Shown here: positions 50,029 through 61,659 of the stretch, piece by piece
Numbering within the stretch: position 1 is the first letter of the stretch
Layout of the letters: every line of letters starts with the position of its first letter
Assembly (NCBI GenBank): GCA_037903475.1
Contig: JBAJFG010000149.1
Span: 310,001 to 374,000, forward strand
DNA from: Ancylostoma caninum
Lineage: Eukaryota > Nematoda > Chromadorea > Rhabditida > Ancylostomatidae
DNA length: 64,000 nt
Reading direction: 5' to 3'
Made by a program: the position numbers and the translations under genes
Notes under the pieces: generated by a model
What the model was told of the DNA's origin: nothing
Database searches by the model: none
The model's input: the letters and a program-made list of their open reading frames with translations, nothing else

Positions 50029-51271
50029 CTGAAATATGTGTATTACATAATTTAAGTTAAAGGCATAATAAAGAAGGTCGATCGTTAGTTGTTCAAAAAT
50101 AGTGTCAAACTCGGACCAAATGAAAAGTTTTGCCACATGCTTGAAAAAGGTGAGCTAAATTAGACGTTGTTCATTTATTTACCTATTTGTTTATTTAAAT
50201 ACATCTAAAAGCAAACCAGTAGAAACAACCAGTAAACCAAAAGAAACAACGAGGATTTAAAAAAAAACTACCATTCATTCTGAAGTTCTGCGAATCTCCC
50301 ACATTTGTTCTATCACAGAAGACTTTAAAAACCGCCGAACTCAAACAAAAAACGTTCTGTTAGCTATGAGCTACAGTTGATTTGTAATCGAAAGTTTATA
50401 CATGCGTTGTTTGTTCAAAAATAACCACATTTTTAAAAGTCTCGACATAAGTACCTCTATATCTGAAGAGTCAAATGAGCCGATTATAATATGAAAATGC
50501 TGATTCAAGACTTTATATACCATGACGAATTGAATATTTATAATCAGTAAATACATCCACCAACTCCACCTAACCATTACTTCCGTATGATCATTGTCGA
50601 CTACAAATAAACAAATCTGACCCACTAAACCCAGTGCCAGATAATCAACATCTTTTGGTTGATTATATTCCACTTGGGACTTCCCATTTTCAATAAATCT
50701 TACATACGTACATGTGTTGGGATGTTGACAATGTTGTATTACAAGACCAGATGCAAGTTTTAGATCTAAACATTTAGTAGTTGCATTTTAGAAATATGCG
50801 CACATATTAAGCATGACTTAACTAGCACATTTTATTTATTTATTGATACACTCATGGTGTGCAAGCCATAAGGGGTGGGGAAACTGTTTTAAAAACTAAA
50901 ACAAATTCGATATCAGCATGGAGTGGTCATAAGAACTATATGAGTGAAGGCAGATAAGGGAAAGAGAGAGGAGAATTCCACACAGGACTAGCACACTCAT
51001 GAATAGGCACAGAACATAGACCGGGTAGTGTTCAAATAGAAGCTTGTATTATTGTATCTACTAGGTTTCCTTCAACTTACTGATGAGTGCAGGAGCAAAT
51101 CGACTTTTATGTTTAATTTTTATAAAAGGTTCATACATGAAACGAAAACTGATCGGACAGTAATAATATGAAGACTGAATATAGCTTTAGAATTTTTGAT
51201 ATGTCATTGAAATACACTTGAGGAAAACAACTTGTAGGAATGATTGGCTTATACACAACGCACCGTCTATT
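50029..51271. other. No confident gene
   Basis: A minus-strand frame of 100 codons (50371-50673) is hydrophobic but has no recognised domain. A TTTATTTATTTATTGATACA stretch near 50828 resembles the 3' tails of non-LTR elements. Otherwise nothing identified. Confidence 0.35.
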
Positions 51272-51484
51272 GGGCAGTTTATATTAGATGCTTGCGTTTG
51301 ACGCACATGCGTCTATATGATGAATGATCCGGCCAGTAACATCGCGAACGTAGCTCAGACGCACGAGTTTAAGGCTTGGTTCATGTGCATGCTGCGTTGA
51401 CTTTGAATCATCATGAGAAGTTTGTCACAGATTGATGCGTGGGTCTAACGTGCGGCTGACGCACACAGCTAGAATGAACTGCTC
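51272..51484. mobile_element. Diverged relative of the short element at 4336-4558
   Basis: Left GGGCAGTTTATATTAGATGC then GCGTTTGACGC; right GGCTGACGCACAC then AATGAACTGCTC; core GTAGCTCAGACGCACGAG. Same order of motifs and similar length as 4336-4558. Confidence 0.6.
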
Positions 51485-54400
51485 TTATTCTTACATGCGT
51501 TTTCTATTTTTGAGGAATGCAGTGCAATTTCGCCATCTTTATAACAGAAATTTCCGAAATTTCAGGCATGGCAAGCAGATATTTTACGAATAACGAAGAG
51601 AACAAGAAACGAAGCACAGCAGAAATTGAGTCATAGAAACATTGCTCCCCAATCAGCGCCTCAGAAACTGAATATGACTAAAACAAGAGGTGTTCTCCAT
51701 GTGTTCAAGTACATGCACAGCCGTATACATAGGTTCACACTCAAAAATAGAGAGGTGTCAAACATGTGCTTGTGATGATGCAATTAGGATTATGTCAACA
51801 ACAAGCGATAAAAGCTATCTTGAAGGATAAGAGGATAGTGGTGCTTCTTGTTTCATTTATGTGAGGTAAATCTACCGTTTCTTATCGAAGTTGGTCAAAA
51901 AATCTCATATTCGCGGGCCTGTGCGACTAGTTCAGTTCTCGGTACACGAAAAAAGGTAAAAACAAGGTCACTGTTACCAGAATGGTAAAGGAACTACATA
52001 CCTAGTAACAAGGTGAAAGACGTGAAGAAGTAACCCTTATCGGTTCGGCAAAGACTGATAGCCTATTGCTGAGTGTGTACGTGGATTGTCGCTGTCACAT
52101 TAGTTAAAGTTGTTGCATTTTGTCAAAACAGTAGCTTTTTCTTTTACGAATCAGCAATATAATGCATTGCAATCGATGTTGCCGCATTTTTGACAATGCA
52201 CTGCGTTAAATCCATCGCTTTTAATTAGTTTACTTATCCACGTTTAAGGTACTTTTACTCAGAGCTTTGTATTTTTGGATGTCTTGCTTTGCATTTTCTG
52301 AATGCGTTGCATTTTTTGGGTAATAATAATAATAGTAATAATAATAATAACAATAGTAATAGTAATAATAATAATGATAATAACAAATAAATAATTAGTA
52401 ATAATATATTACGCTACCTGAGGTAGACGTCTTTTCTCATTCACTCATGTCTAGGGTGCATCCCAGCTGATGACCGCCGTTCTCTCCGTGGAGTGAGGTT
52501 GTGTTTATCGCGCAACGACCGTCGCACACATCCAAACTGTATGAAGCAGGCTGTGAAAATATGCGGACCCTAAGGTTGCTTTGGGTTGATTGGCGGTTAC
52601 CTTTGCAGAGCTTCAAATCGAACCCCGTCGCGTGCTGTTTACGCCTCTTTTCTTCAAAAATCACGCCATCACGAATTGACGTCGCTTCTGTCAGAAGAGC
52701 CGACGACGTCGTCGACGTTGTCAACCAAGATTTGCAGCACTTTCTTGCCTTTTTCAGCTGCTTAGGTCTACAATCCTCTCAATCTCAAAACTCATCGCGT
52801 CGTGTGTGTTGTGTGTGTGTCGCCGCGACGCCATCGCCTTGCGATGAAGTATAAACGTGAGATAGGCTGCTGCTACATTTAACGTGGGGTACATGTTGCA
52901 AACGAGAAATAAATTCCATCAAATGTAACAGTTTTGGTGAAATCAACAACATTAACAAGCGTAACAGCAATAATTTACAGAGAAGGGTGGCCTCATCGTA
53001 AGGAAGTACTGTGAATATTCGATTTTTCCTTGCTAAACGTGCGAAAGAATGTACATAGATGCAAAGAAGAGCACTGATATCACCTTAGACGCTTATCAAC
53101 TCGTATCGACTGGAGCCTGGAGGTGGATTCTTTTGTTTGCAGTATGACGAACAGAGCACACTCAGAGGACATGGTTTTTGAACGTTTGGTAAATATCAGC
53201 AGATGTGAGAATTACGAAGTCTTCAAGAACAATGCGTTTGTTTCAACGACTTCGTCACCGCTGGTCTTGATTGAGAAGTTTTGAAATCCTGCCCCCCTCC
53301 CCTCTCATCAGTCCAATGTACCAAAAAGGTGAGCCGTATATTATTCAAAGAAGAAGGTTTTTACATGAACGAGAACGTGACATAGATATGAAACGAGCAC
53401 TAAAACTGTTGAGGTTGCCCCGGTTACCTGAACGGTATTGAGAAGCAGGATTAGGAAAGAAAAACTAACCGCTCCCGACATAGTTACCAGTACAAGGTAA
53501 CTAATCATCCTAGGTTTTCCTGCGTTGGGGCCGAAGGCAAACCTGCCCATGTTCGAGTGATACAGGATTACATACACAGGTATCAGTAGATGTATAGAGC
53601 AACAATAGTTGCAATGAGATCGCATTGACAAGGTGCTTGTAGGTTTTCTTGCTTCCTGGTTTTTCTCCGTTACTACGTGGCGACCCTCCTGCGAATTGTA
53701 CAAAAATCGGCGACCGGATGTTAGATCTGACGAAAAAAGGCTAAGATTAATGAAACCACATCCAGACGACGCCAGGCTAGCAAACTAACTTTTACTACTA
53801 CATCTTATACCACAGCGTGCTCTCAGAATGAAACCAGAATTGGCGGTTAGATTTCGAACACCCTTCCCCCTCCCTCCATGCCAAAAATTCAGCAAAGAAA
53901 TCCATGGCACTCCTTAGAAAGGCCATAGCTTCTTTTACAATGGCAATTAGCATCGACGCAAAACGGATATAAAAAAGACAGAAATTTCACATGTGGGCTT
54001 TTTTGGGATACTGATAACCAACTGTTTACATGCATCGCGGCAACACCATTACTGTAGGATTACGGTAAGTGAGGACTGTTGTCATACACTGTACAGACGA
54101 ACATTCAAAATTTTATCACAGTGCGTTTTAGGAGCAACCGAGAATGCATTCTATTCCACATTAAAGTGCTAGAGGCATCTGGTATCCTTTTAAGAAGTTT
54201 GGCCTAACGGATATGCTGGACACCTTTAACACTTAAACTAGATAAAATTGAACAAAAAGCAAAAACGAAACAAAAAATATGACTCGCTCTGCCTCCGCCC
54301 TCAAACGAATCACATTTTGATTCTAGCCCCCGATAAGTCAATGCATGAGCTATTGTGCATCAGCAGACGTTGTCTGTCTGGTACCTAATCATGATGCTGT

Positions 54401-55037
54401 GTATCGACGGGGCAAGGAATAGAATATTCCTTTGAAGTTTGGCAGAGTGAACCCCATCATGCCTTTGGATTTTGCGTCAGGGGCGGGGTGGCTGGAACAT
54501 CAGTTCAAAGGTTTTTTTTTTAAATTTCTATTGTGTCGATTGATTTCATAGATTTAATTAAAGTATGTTGTAGGAAGTTTTGGTGTTTGTAGTAATGTTG
54601 TTTGTATATTTGATAATAAATATTTTTTTATTTTAGAAGTAAAGAGATTGAATAGGGAAAAAAGTACCACACTCGAAGTTCGAACCACGTGAATCTAGAA
54701 TCACTGAAGTGTGTTCGCATGTACTTCGTGCCTGGAATAGGCGGCGGCACAAACAGAAAGCTTCTTATCAGTCGTATACGAAAGGTATTACTGCTAATCA
54801 CACAAAGCGCAGTGCTCGGAGTTCTCGTTTCCATGTATACATGCATATATGTAAATATTTATCTATTTATCTGTAAAATTGAATGTAAATTTACGTTCTT
54901 ACTTATCTGTAATGAATACACCTTTATTGATCCCATTCACCCGTTAACTTCAATTCTTTTTTTTTTCGTAAAGATTGAAGATTGAATATCAATAATTGAA
55001 GTGGCAAATAATTTTGAGGGGTCCTCTTGATTATTTA
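51485..55037. other. No confident gene; simple repeats
   Basis: 52320-52405 is a TAA/TAG/ATA-type trinucleotide microsatellite. 52493-52862 is GC-rich, with inverted ends related to those at 32813-33419 (TGTTTATC..CGC against CGTTTATACTTCATCGC) and a GACGACGTCGTC palindrome. A 120-codon minus-strand frame (53341-53703) has two hydrophobic stretches and could be a membrane-protein exon, without a recognised family. Confidence 0.4.
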
Positions 55038-55941
55038 CAGGGTGACAACAAAGTCTTTGGCCAAAGATTTTATCGCAATTATTTCTTGCGCTTTGTCAGG
55101 AACCCATGACTTTGTATCCGCGTTGACGACCTAAATGTCTCGAATACACATGCAAAATTTCATGATCCATAGCCCTATTTGAACCTTGTATGATCTGCAA
55201 GTATGAAACCAGGTAGAGATGGAAATGGCCGCAAGTAGAGCCTCGGTGACATCTTTTCCAAGAACTTCTTTTAATTGGCTCTGCAAATCACCATTTTTCT
55301 GCCTAATATTGAAGAGTGTTTAGGATTTCTGTCCTAGGGAGATCCATGTGTAAACTTGTTTTATTGACCGAAAATGATCAATAGACTGTCACCACCACTG
55401 TTTCAAACTCGAATGCACGAAACAAAGGTAAAAGTGGGCAGAGCGAAACCCGGAGAGGTATATCATTTCTTAGGCTTGAGCACATCTGACAGAAATAAGG
55501 TGGGCTTTTGACAAAAGTTTTCCATCAAGTTTCAAAAGAAAAAGCAACGAAAAGTTGGTTCAGACTCTCTGATTTCACCAGACCATCATATTTGCTTAAT
55601 AATTATCGTGCTCCCTGAAACGGAGATCTCTGGATTTCTGATTTGTGGTCCCTAAAGCACAGAAGTTGAACTAACTTTCGCTCAAACAACAGCTTCCCTA
55701 GCATATACCTAACAAGGAAACAGGGTCATAAATTCTCGACCAACTTGCGGCCCTTGTGCGTTGCAGTAGCCAACGGTTTCGCCAACTCTACGAAGAAGCC
55801 AGAAGAGATATCCGAAATCGAAGAGTGGATTCTTAAAGGGCATGAATTCTACATAGCCCAGGTAAATTCCCAGACTGCTAGCCCATCTGATCCCAGTCTT
55901 GCAATTTATCATATTTGGCCAAAGACTTTGTTGTCACCCTG
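55038..55941. mobile_element. Non-autonomous Tc1-type element, uninterrupted copy
   Basis: 904 bp with inverted ends CAGGGTGACAACAAAGTCTT and TA on both sides. Collinear with 28312-30123 apart from the insertion there. No transposase. Confidence 0.9.
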
Positions 55942-56270
55942 TACGAGAATGGATCACTTCCTTCGACACTCTAAGATTATGTTTGCGTTATTTACATATT
56001 TATTCGTTATATATGTGTTTCAACTGCCTTTTTTGTCTTTTCTAATTGTCGCAATTGTTTGCCTTCCCGTTCTGTTCTTAATCTTTCCTACCAACTGTGC
56101 GTTACTGTCATTTACATTCCAGTGCTCTACTTGGAGCACTTCGTGTGCATTAAATAAATAAGTGTATATATACACATATATCGCAGGCGGAAAAAAGAAG
56201 GCTAAAATCCATCTGAATATCCTGAAACAGTCTTCCAAGCTCCCCGTCGTTGCTATCATACGTCACGTTC

Positions 56271-58132
56271 CTATATTTTAAAACGTCCTTTGATACAGAG
56301 TCCATCCCTCGAGCACTTAGAGTTTTTGTAGGTGGTGCAGTCGAAGTCCGTCGAACAGCGCGATCCATTCGTGTACAGTACTTGATTCATCACTGCTCCA
56401 CTGAATGAGATTTAAACATTGTAAAAGAATGAAATGTGAGCGAAATAACTCGGAAAACTTACTCTTTGCGATACAAGCATCCAATCAGAATAAATTCACC
56501 ATCGGCGCAGGATGCGTATGAACAGCCAATTTCGGTATTGTCAGCGAAAACCATCTATAAATCAAAAACCATTCCTACTTGATATTGAGAAGAAGAGAAA
56601 AGCCAGTAAGTTGTAGAATTCAAAATTACGTTCGCAAAATTGTGAAGATCCTCGGAAGTGTAAGTGATAGTTGGGCCGGAAATTCCGTAGATTTCCACTT
56701 CACTCCACCAATCTCTCAGAGTTTCGCGAATTTCTTTGAGGGGAGCGATGGATGTGCCCTTGTGCTCGAAAATCCTAGAGAAATTAAGAACAAGATGCAC
56801 ATGCTTCGTCCAGAATACTATGCTAACAGTTTTAAAACTTTAACGCACGGCATCACATTCTGACCAAATCCTTTCAGTGGAGGAAATTCCGTCGGACATT
56901 TCGATAGACGCTCGTGCATTTCATTCTCCAACACACATGACCATCGCTAGAAGATGAACACGATCACTGGGAAGCATTTAAAATCGTTTAGAGCTCTCTT
57001 CAATGAAGGCGTTGTGAATGCAGCGCGAGTCCTCGCCCGAATCAGCTGTGGCTGCCTGTAGCCCCTGCACTGTTCAGCTCCGTCCCAGAAATGTCAAAAA
57101 AGTCATGGTACACCATGAACATGAATTTCTCCTGATTTTTCCTTCTTTTTCAGGAGTACTCAAACGATGATGAACATTGTAAATGACGTTTTCCACATTG
57201 CACGCTCTTTTCACTATGCATTTTCTGCCCTATAGGTTCTTTTTCATTCTTGAACATAGCGAATGTACAATGGTTCTCTATTAGACTTGGGTAGCTCATG
57301 TTCAGAGAGAATATTAACCAGTGGTAGGTGAAGAGCCCGGGGTTAGGGGAGCCATGAGAAAAAATACTTCTACTCAGACAAAATGTCGGAAGGACTGCTG
57401 CGGAAAGCGATCGCGCTCATGTGGTTAAGAAGCGAGAGACGCAGAGATAAAAACCTTCGAAAGGACCGCAGCAGAATAGATTTGTGTGGGGAACGACTCG
57501 GAAGGACCGCAGCAGGAAACCGAAGAACTGTAGCAGTTATTCGGAAGGACCGCAACAGCTATTCGGAAGGACCGCAACAGCTGTTTGGAAGAAATGCAGC
57601 AGGAAACCAGAAGTACCGCTGGTCACCTGTCGGTTCTTCGGGTTTTCTGCTGCGGTCCTTCCGAAATTGTCTGAGTACCACTTCGAGGAGCTGAATGGAA
57701 TTTCAAAATAAAAAAAAACTTGTGGAAGTGTAACAGCTCCAACATGACCAAACAAAAAATTAATGCATAGATGTGTATAAAAGTAAACGTGCTGAATCAG
57801 AAGGAACAGTAAAACAAAATCTTAATTTCTGCGATTAGAATAACTTCTGCAAGTTCGTCTCTTCAAATTTTCCAGTTGCTTTTCCATGTTTAACCCAGAT
57901 TTTCATCCCCTATTCATGTGTAGAAACTTCCTACCAATCTGTACATATTTGATGCAGGTGGGAGCAGCTCATCGTTTTCATTGACTTCTAGTCCACTGGC
58001 AATTCGCAGACGAGCATCGTTGTGGTAGTCTAAGAATATGTGCCTATCCGAAGAGTACAAATGGTCGTTGTAGCACTCGAGTTCTGTAATTTCCAAGTCT
58101 TCTAGATCTTGCAATGGTGTAATATAACGGAT
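56271..58132 (-). CDS. ASP-like secreted protein (CAP/SCP-TAPS superfamily)
   Basis: CAP-domain proteins are secreted in large numbers by parasitic nematodes, many at the host interface. Exons (minus): 57935-58132, 56849-56946, 56630-56774, 56463-56554, 56271-56400; phases fit throughout. Exon order: ECYNDHL...FLDYHNDARLRIASGLEV (CAP start), LPPASNMYRL joined to RWSCVLENEMHERLSKCP, GFGQNV, LRDWWSEVEIYG, DLHNFAN joined to MVFADNTEIGCSYASC, then a Cys-rich tail (CSTDFDC...CSRDGLCIKGRFKI) before the stop. The usual active-site HxE pattern is altered: the first His of the cavity (DYHND) is kept, but the second (ATTHLGC-type) is Asn (NTEIGC). The 5' exon with the signal peptide is not assigned; candidates lie at 60260-60590. 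It lies between two DUF273 paralogues on the same strand. Confidence 0.88.
57373..57675. mobile_element. TA-flanked MITE with internal GGAAGGACCGCAGCAG repeats
   Basis: Inverted ends CTCAGACA...TCGGAAGGAC, flanked by TA on both sides (57371-57372 and 57676-57677). The interior repeats TCGGAAGGACCGCARCAG about five more times in one orientation, at 24-50 bp spacing. It lies in the intron between the first two assigned exons of the ASP gene. Confidence 0.8.
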
Positions 58133-61100
58133 CTATAGAAGAAAAAAAAAACCTTGACAAAGGCTGAGGCGAAGATTGCAGCATGTAAGCAGTGCGAAAG
58201 TGGTCACCTAAAATGCTACTATGTTATTGAAATTCAGCCCTCCGGCAATGAAAATCTTTGGATGTGTAAGTTTGACAGAGATGCAAAGTATATCATTACG
58301 CACGTAGACTTTTGAGAAAGGTGTGGGAGAAATTTTTTTCTAAAATTTTTTACTACACTTCGAATACACGGGGTTAAATTTGGTGCCGACTTTCGGGATA
58401 AATTCATTGATTCATTTATTACATTGTAATAGTTTACAATGCCACCCTTCGAACGAAGGTACATAAAGTCAAGTGTACAGTCATAAGGAGTTGCTGGAAT
58501 GTATGTATAAATAATGAATGTGTAATAATTAATGTATTTATAATAGTAAAGGCAAAGATTTGCGTGAGCTTTCTCGTCCCATGTGATACTACCGTGCCTT
58601 CATATGTGCAGTCCATAAAAAAGCGGAACGACTGCAGTGGAAAGAGGCGTAGCGTGACACAATGAAGCTCTCACACCCAAATGGACAGTGTGACGATGGG
58701 CAAAATTGGTTAAATGGTTTTGATGGTTCTCTGTGAGGAACAGAGAATACTAGACAGTACTTTGCTTCGCTCGGGTGTTTTATTTCACCCCGTCACGTAA
58801 TCACGTTATTCTGCCGACTACAACTGTTAAATTAAACGAATCTTTTCAAAGTGCTCATCATTTCGGTGATCAACTTGAAATACACTTTTTCACTCGACCT
58901 GGCCAAGAGGTTGGTGAGATTGTTCGGTCAGTGTATCCTCTTGTTATCAGTGAAACTTGTGCAGAGTGAAAAAAATCGATAAAACCAATAAATCGACACT
59001 GTCATTCGAAATAGTTGTTATATTCGTGTTCAGCTCATTGAGGAACCCGCGTAAACATTCCCTCACTGACCCCCTGTCGTACAAAAGATAACAAAAGAAC
59101 CAATAAAATCGATATAATCAATAAGGTTACTGATAATTTCGGAACAAAGTAGTCTGTAACCTTCACTGGGTCCTGAAGCCTTCACCTGCAAAATTTGGTC
59201 TCGATCGGTCCGTCCTTCACGATTACTTTTCGGATCATACAGACAAACAAACAAACAAACAAGCAAGCAAACGAACAAACAAACATGTAACATACAAACT
59301 TCCACTTTTATATATCTAGATGATGTAAAAACAATACTATTAGATGGTATGAACTACTGCATGGTACATCTTTGTACGATATATCCACAGAATCATCTCC
59401 ATAACATTTGAGGGTGAATCTGAGCTTGAGAAAATTGCAGCGATGCGATCAATTGATCAACCACATGCTGCTATTTCAACCCTCATTACATATCCCAACA
59501 GAAAATATTTGCTGGTTTTTCTCTGAAGCTCGATCTCTTTCATCCATCATATTAAGTGGATTGTACAGAAGAAAAAGGTTAGTTCTCCTTTATGAACAAA
59601 GATTACTTTTATGACAAGCAATCATCAGGATAGCAAAGCTTTTTCTCGGAAGTATAAGGCATTACTCTAGGATTAGGGAGACATAGAACGCTCAGAACAT
59701 CTGTCGTACACTGAGCACAGCCTCTAGACATCGTACGGGAGGAACGCAGACGGAACAGATTAATAAATTTACTTGTGGCTTCACAGCAACCCTGGTTTCT
59801 GCTCGACCATTTTTTCGCTTGCTTCAAGTTATGCTCTACCATGTATTATCATTTTCAATGATCGCTTGTCTGATAGATAGATGAATGCTAAAGATTACTT
59901 TGCTTTCAATGCATGTAGTCACCTCCTCACAATTGCCATTTGGCCCAGCCGGAATGCTAGACCAAACAGTCCAAAAAAATCAATAAAAATCTAAGGCTAT
60001 CCTTAAGAAATCCGAGAGTTATTTTCATTTGAATCACTTGAAAGGCAAGATCAAACGTTAACGCATCCAAAACGCTATGAAATTCTTCAACCATTAGGCG
60101 AATCAAAACAAGCGTTAGAGACTTACGAGTGGACGAGGGATTCGGCGAAGTGCTGCTATGTACAACATGCAGCGTTCGGAATTTCATCAATAACGATTTG
60201 GCAAACACGAACAAAAGTGCATGCGGAAAGCTATCCACTATAGCATTACACTCTTCATCCACAGGTCTGTAACAGTTCAACGCAATAGGGTTTCTGATCT
60301 TTTCCTCGTTAATATGGTACAAAAAAAGATAAAGAATGAACTGGTTGGAAGTGATTAGCTCATTGTCGTATCCGTCATACGCTAAACATTAGCTAAAAAT
60401 CGTGAAAAAAAATGTGCGGGTGAGTTCCCTGTCCTCCCGACTTACCAGAGGCCGCCAGAGGACTTGAATGCTGTGCGAATTCTGGGCGGAGATGGTGCCA
60501 TAAACTGTGTATCCGGCCGTGATACCACGCCCGCAACACGGTCTACGAGCTGTACAATAGTCATATACATAACGAATCCACCATCTCATTGCAGTAGCTT
60601 GTTTGCATAGCTTTTGTGGTCTACTTCCTACTTCGGTCTTTTTTCATTTTTGTTTTGATCTCCTTTCACTGCTCCCATTTCGAGGTGGTAGATGGTTTCC
60701 TTCAGTTCTATCTGTTTGAGTGGTTCTGATCACTAAACGGAAACGTTAAGAAAGTTATCTTGATGTCAGCTTCCCGGACTCTAGGTGAAGCTGCACAATC
60801 TACCTTACAAATTACCGTGATTTATCTCAAAAATTTAAACAAAACATTGCCGGATAGCTTCCTGGACTACCCGAAGGAGGACGCGGACGACGTGCCAAGC
60901 AGTGGACCCCAAACACTGCGATACTTAAATTTGGATCTCCAACGGAGTGGAACCAGCGATAGGGACAGACTGCTAACTGCAGCATGAATCACTGAGTCAT
61001 CCGGGCTAATTTTCCTACTGGTGCTTGTTATATAACTGCTGGTTCCTTGGCCACCGCAATCATTCCCATTCTTCGCTCGATCCACCGAGCTATGCGTGAA

Positions 61101-61659
61101 CATGTTAGAAAACCGCACGATGCAATATATCCTATGTGTGTCCCCTCGTTCTACACTTAAGAGACGTCGAGTGTTGGCATGCACCATGTTGAAATTGTTA
61201 CCACGTTGGAGCTTTTTTTTTTCAAAACCAATACATATTCTTCAGTATAAAAGGCTCGTATATGTTAGTATCCTTTTCGTTACGTTGTTCTCTGCAACTC
61301 CAAAGAATTATGCACAACGAGGTTGTTATTGGCGACATCAGCAGTGTCTCTGGCAAAAAATCAATGAAAATCGATTCTTTAGTGTGTACTTGGTGAGGAA
61401 ATCAGGAAGAGTTTAATCCAGCTAATTTAGCGTCATATTACTACAAGGAAAATGGCCATGAAATACAGATCGTCGTGCATGAACCTAATATTATATTTTT
61501 GGAGAGTCAGCAATTAGGAGCAACAATAAAAAAAATTTGTTCATAGCAAAACCAAGAAGTTCAAACTAGCACAACGTCAGACTAGTGATGCCGAGTACTA
61601 GATGTTAAAAGTGTTTAAAAACACAGGCCTTAATAGTGTATTCTCGTGTCAATAGAATT
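58133..61659. other. Mostly unassigned; possible 5' exons of the ASP gene
   Basis: Minus-strand open segments end at strong donors: GTAAGT at about 60443 and at about 60135. They may be 5' exons of the ASP gene or of another gene; I recognise no domain. 59186-59330 contains AAATTTGGTCTCGATCGGTC, an (AAAC)n run and TTTATATATCTAGATGATG, the typical tail of RTE-like non-LTR elements. Confidence 0.35.
60780..61013 (-). repeat. SINE unit B, inverted copy
   Basis: Reverse complement matches 46864-47060: AGCCCGGATGACTCAGTG, TCGCTGGTTCCACTCCGTTG, GTAGTCCAGGAAG and a GAGATAAA tail. Confidence 0.8.

Noticed and set aside
52501..52854. 117-codon gene
   Set aside because: Lies in a GC-rich inverted-repeat block with palindromes and microsatellite (GTGTGT); composition is explained by the repeat.
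53341..53703. Membrane-protein gene
   Set aside because: 120 codons with hydrophobic stretches but no recognised family and no neighbouring exons; kept only as a remark.
59240..59285. Functional tandem repeat
   Set aside because: The (AAAC)n run is the ordinary tail of a non-LTR element fragment.
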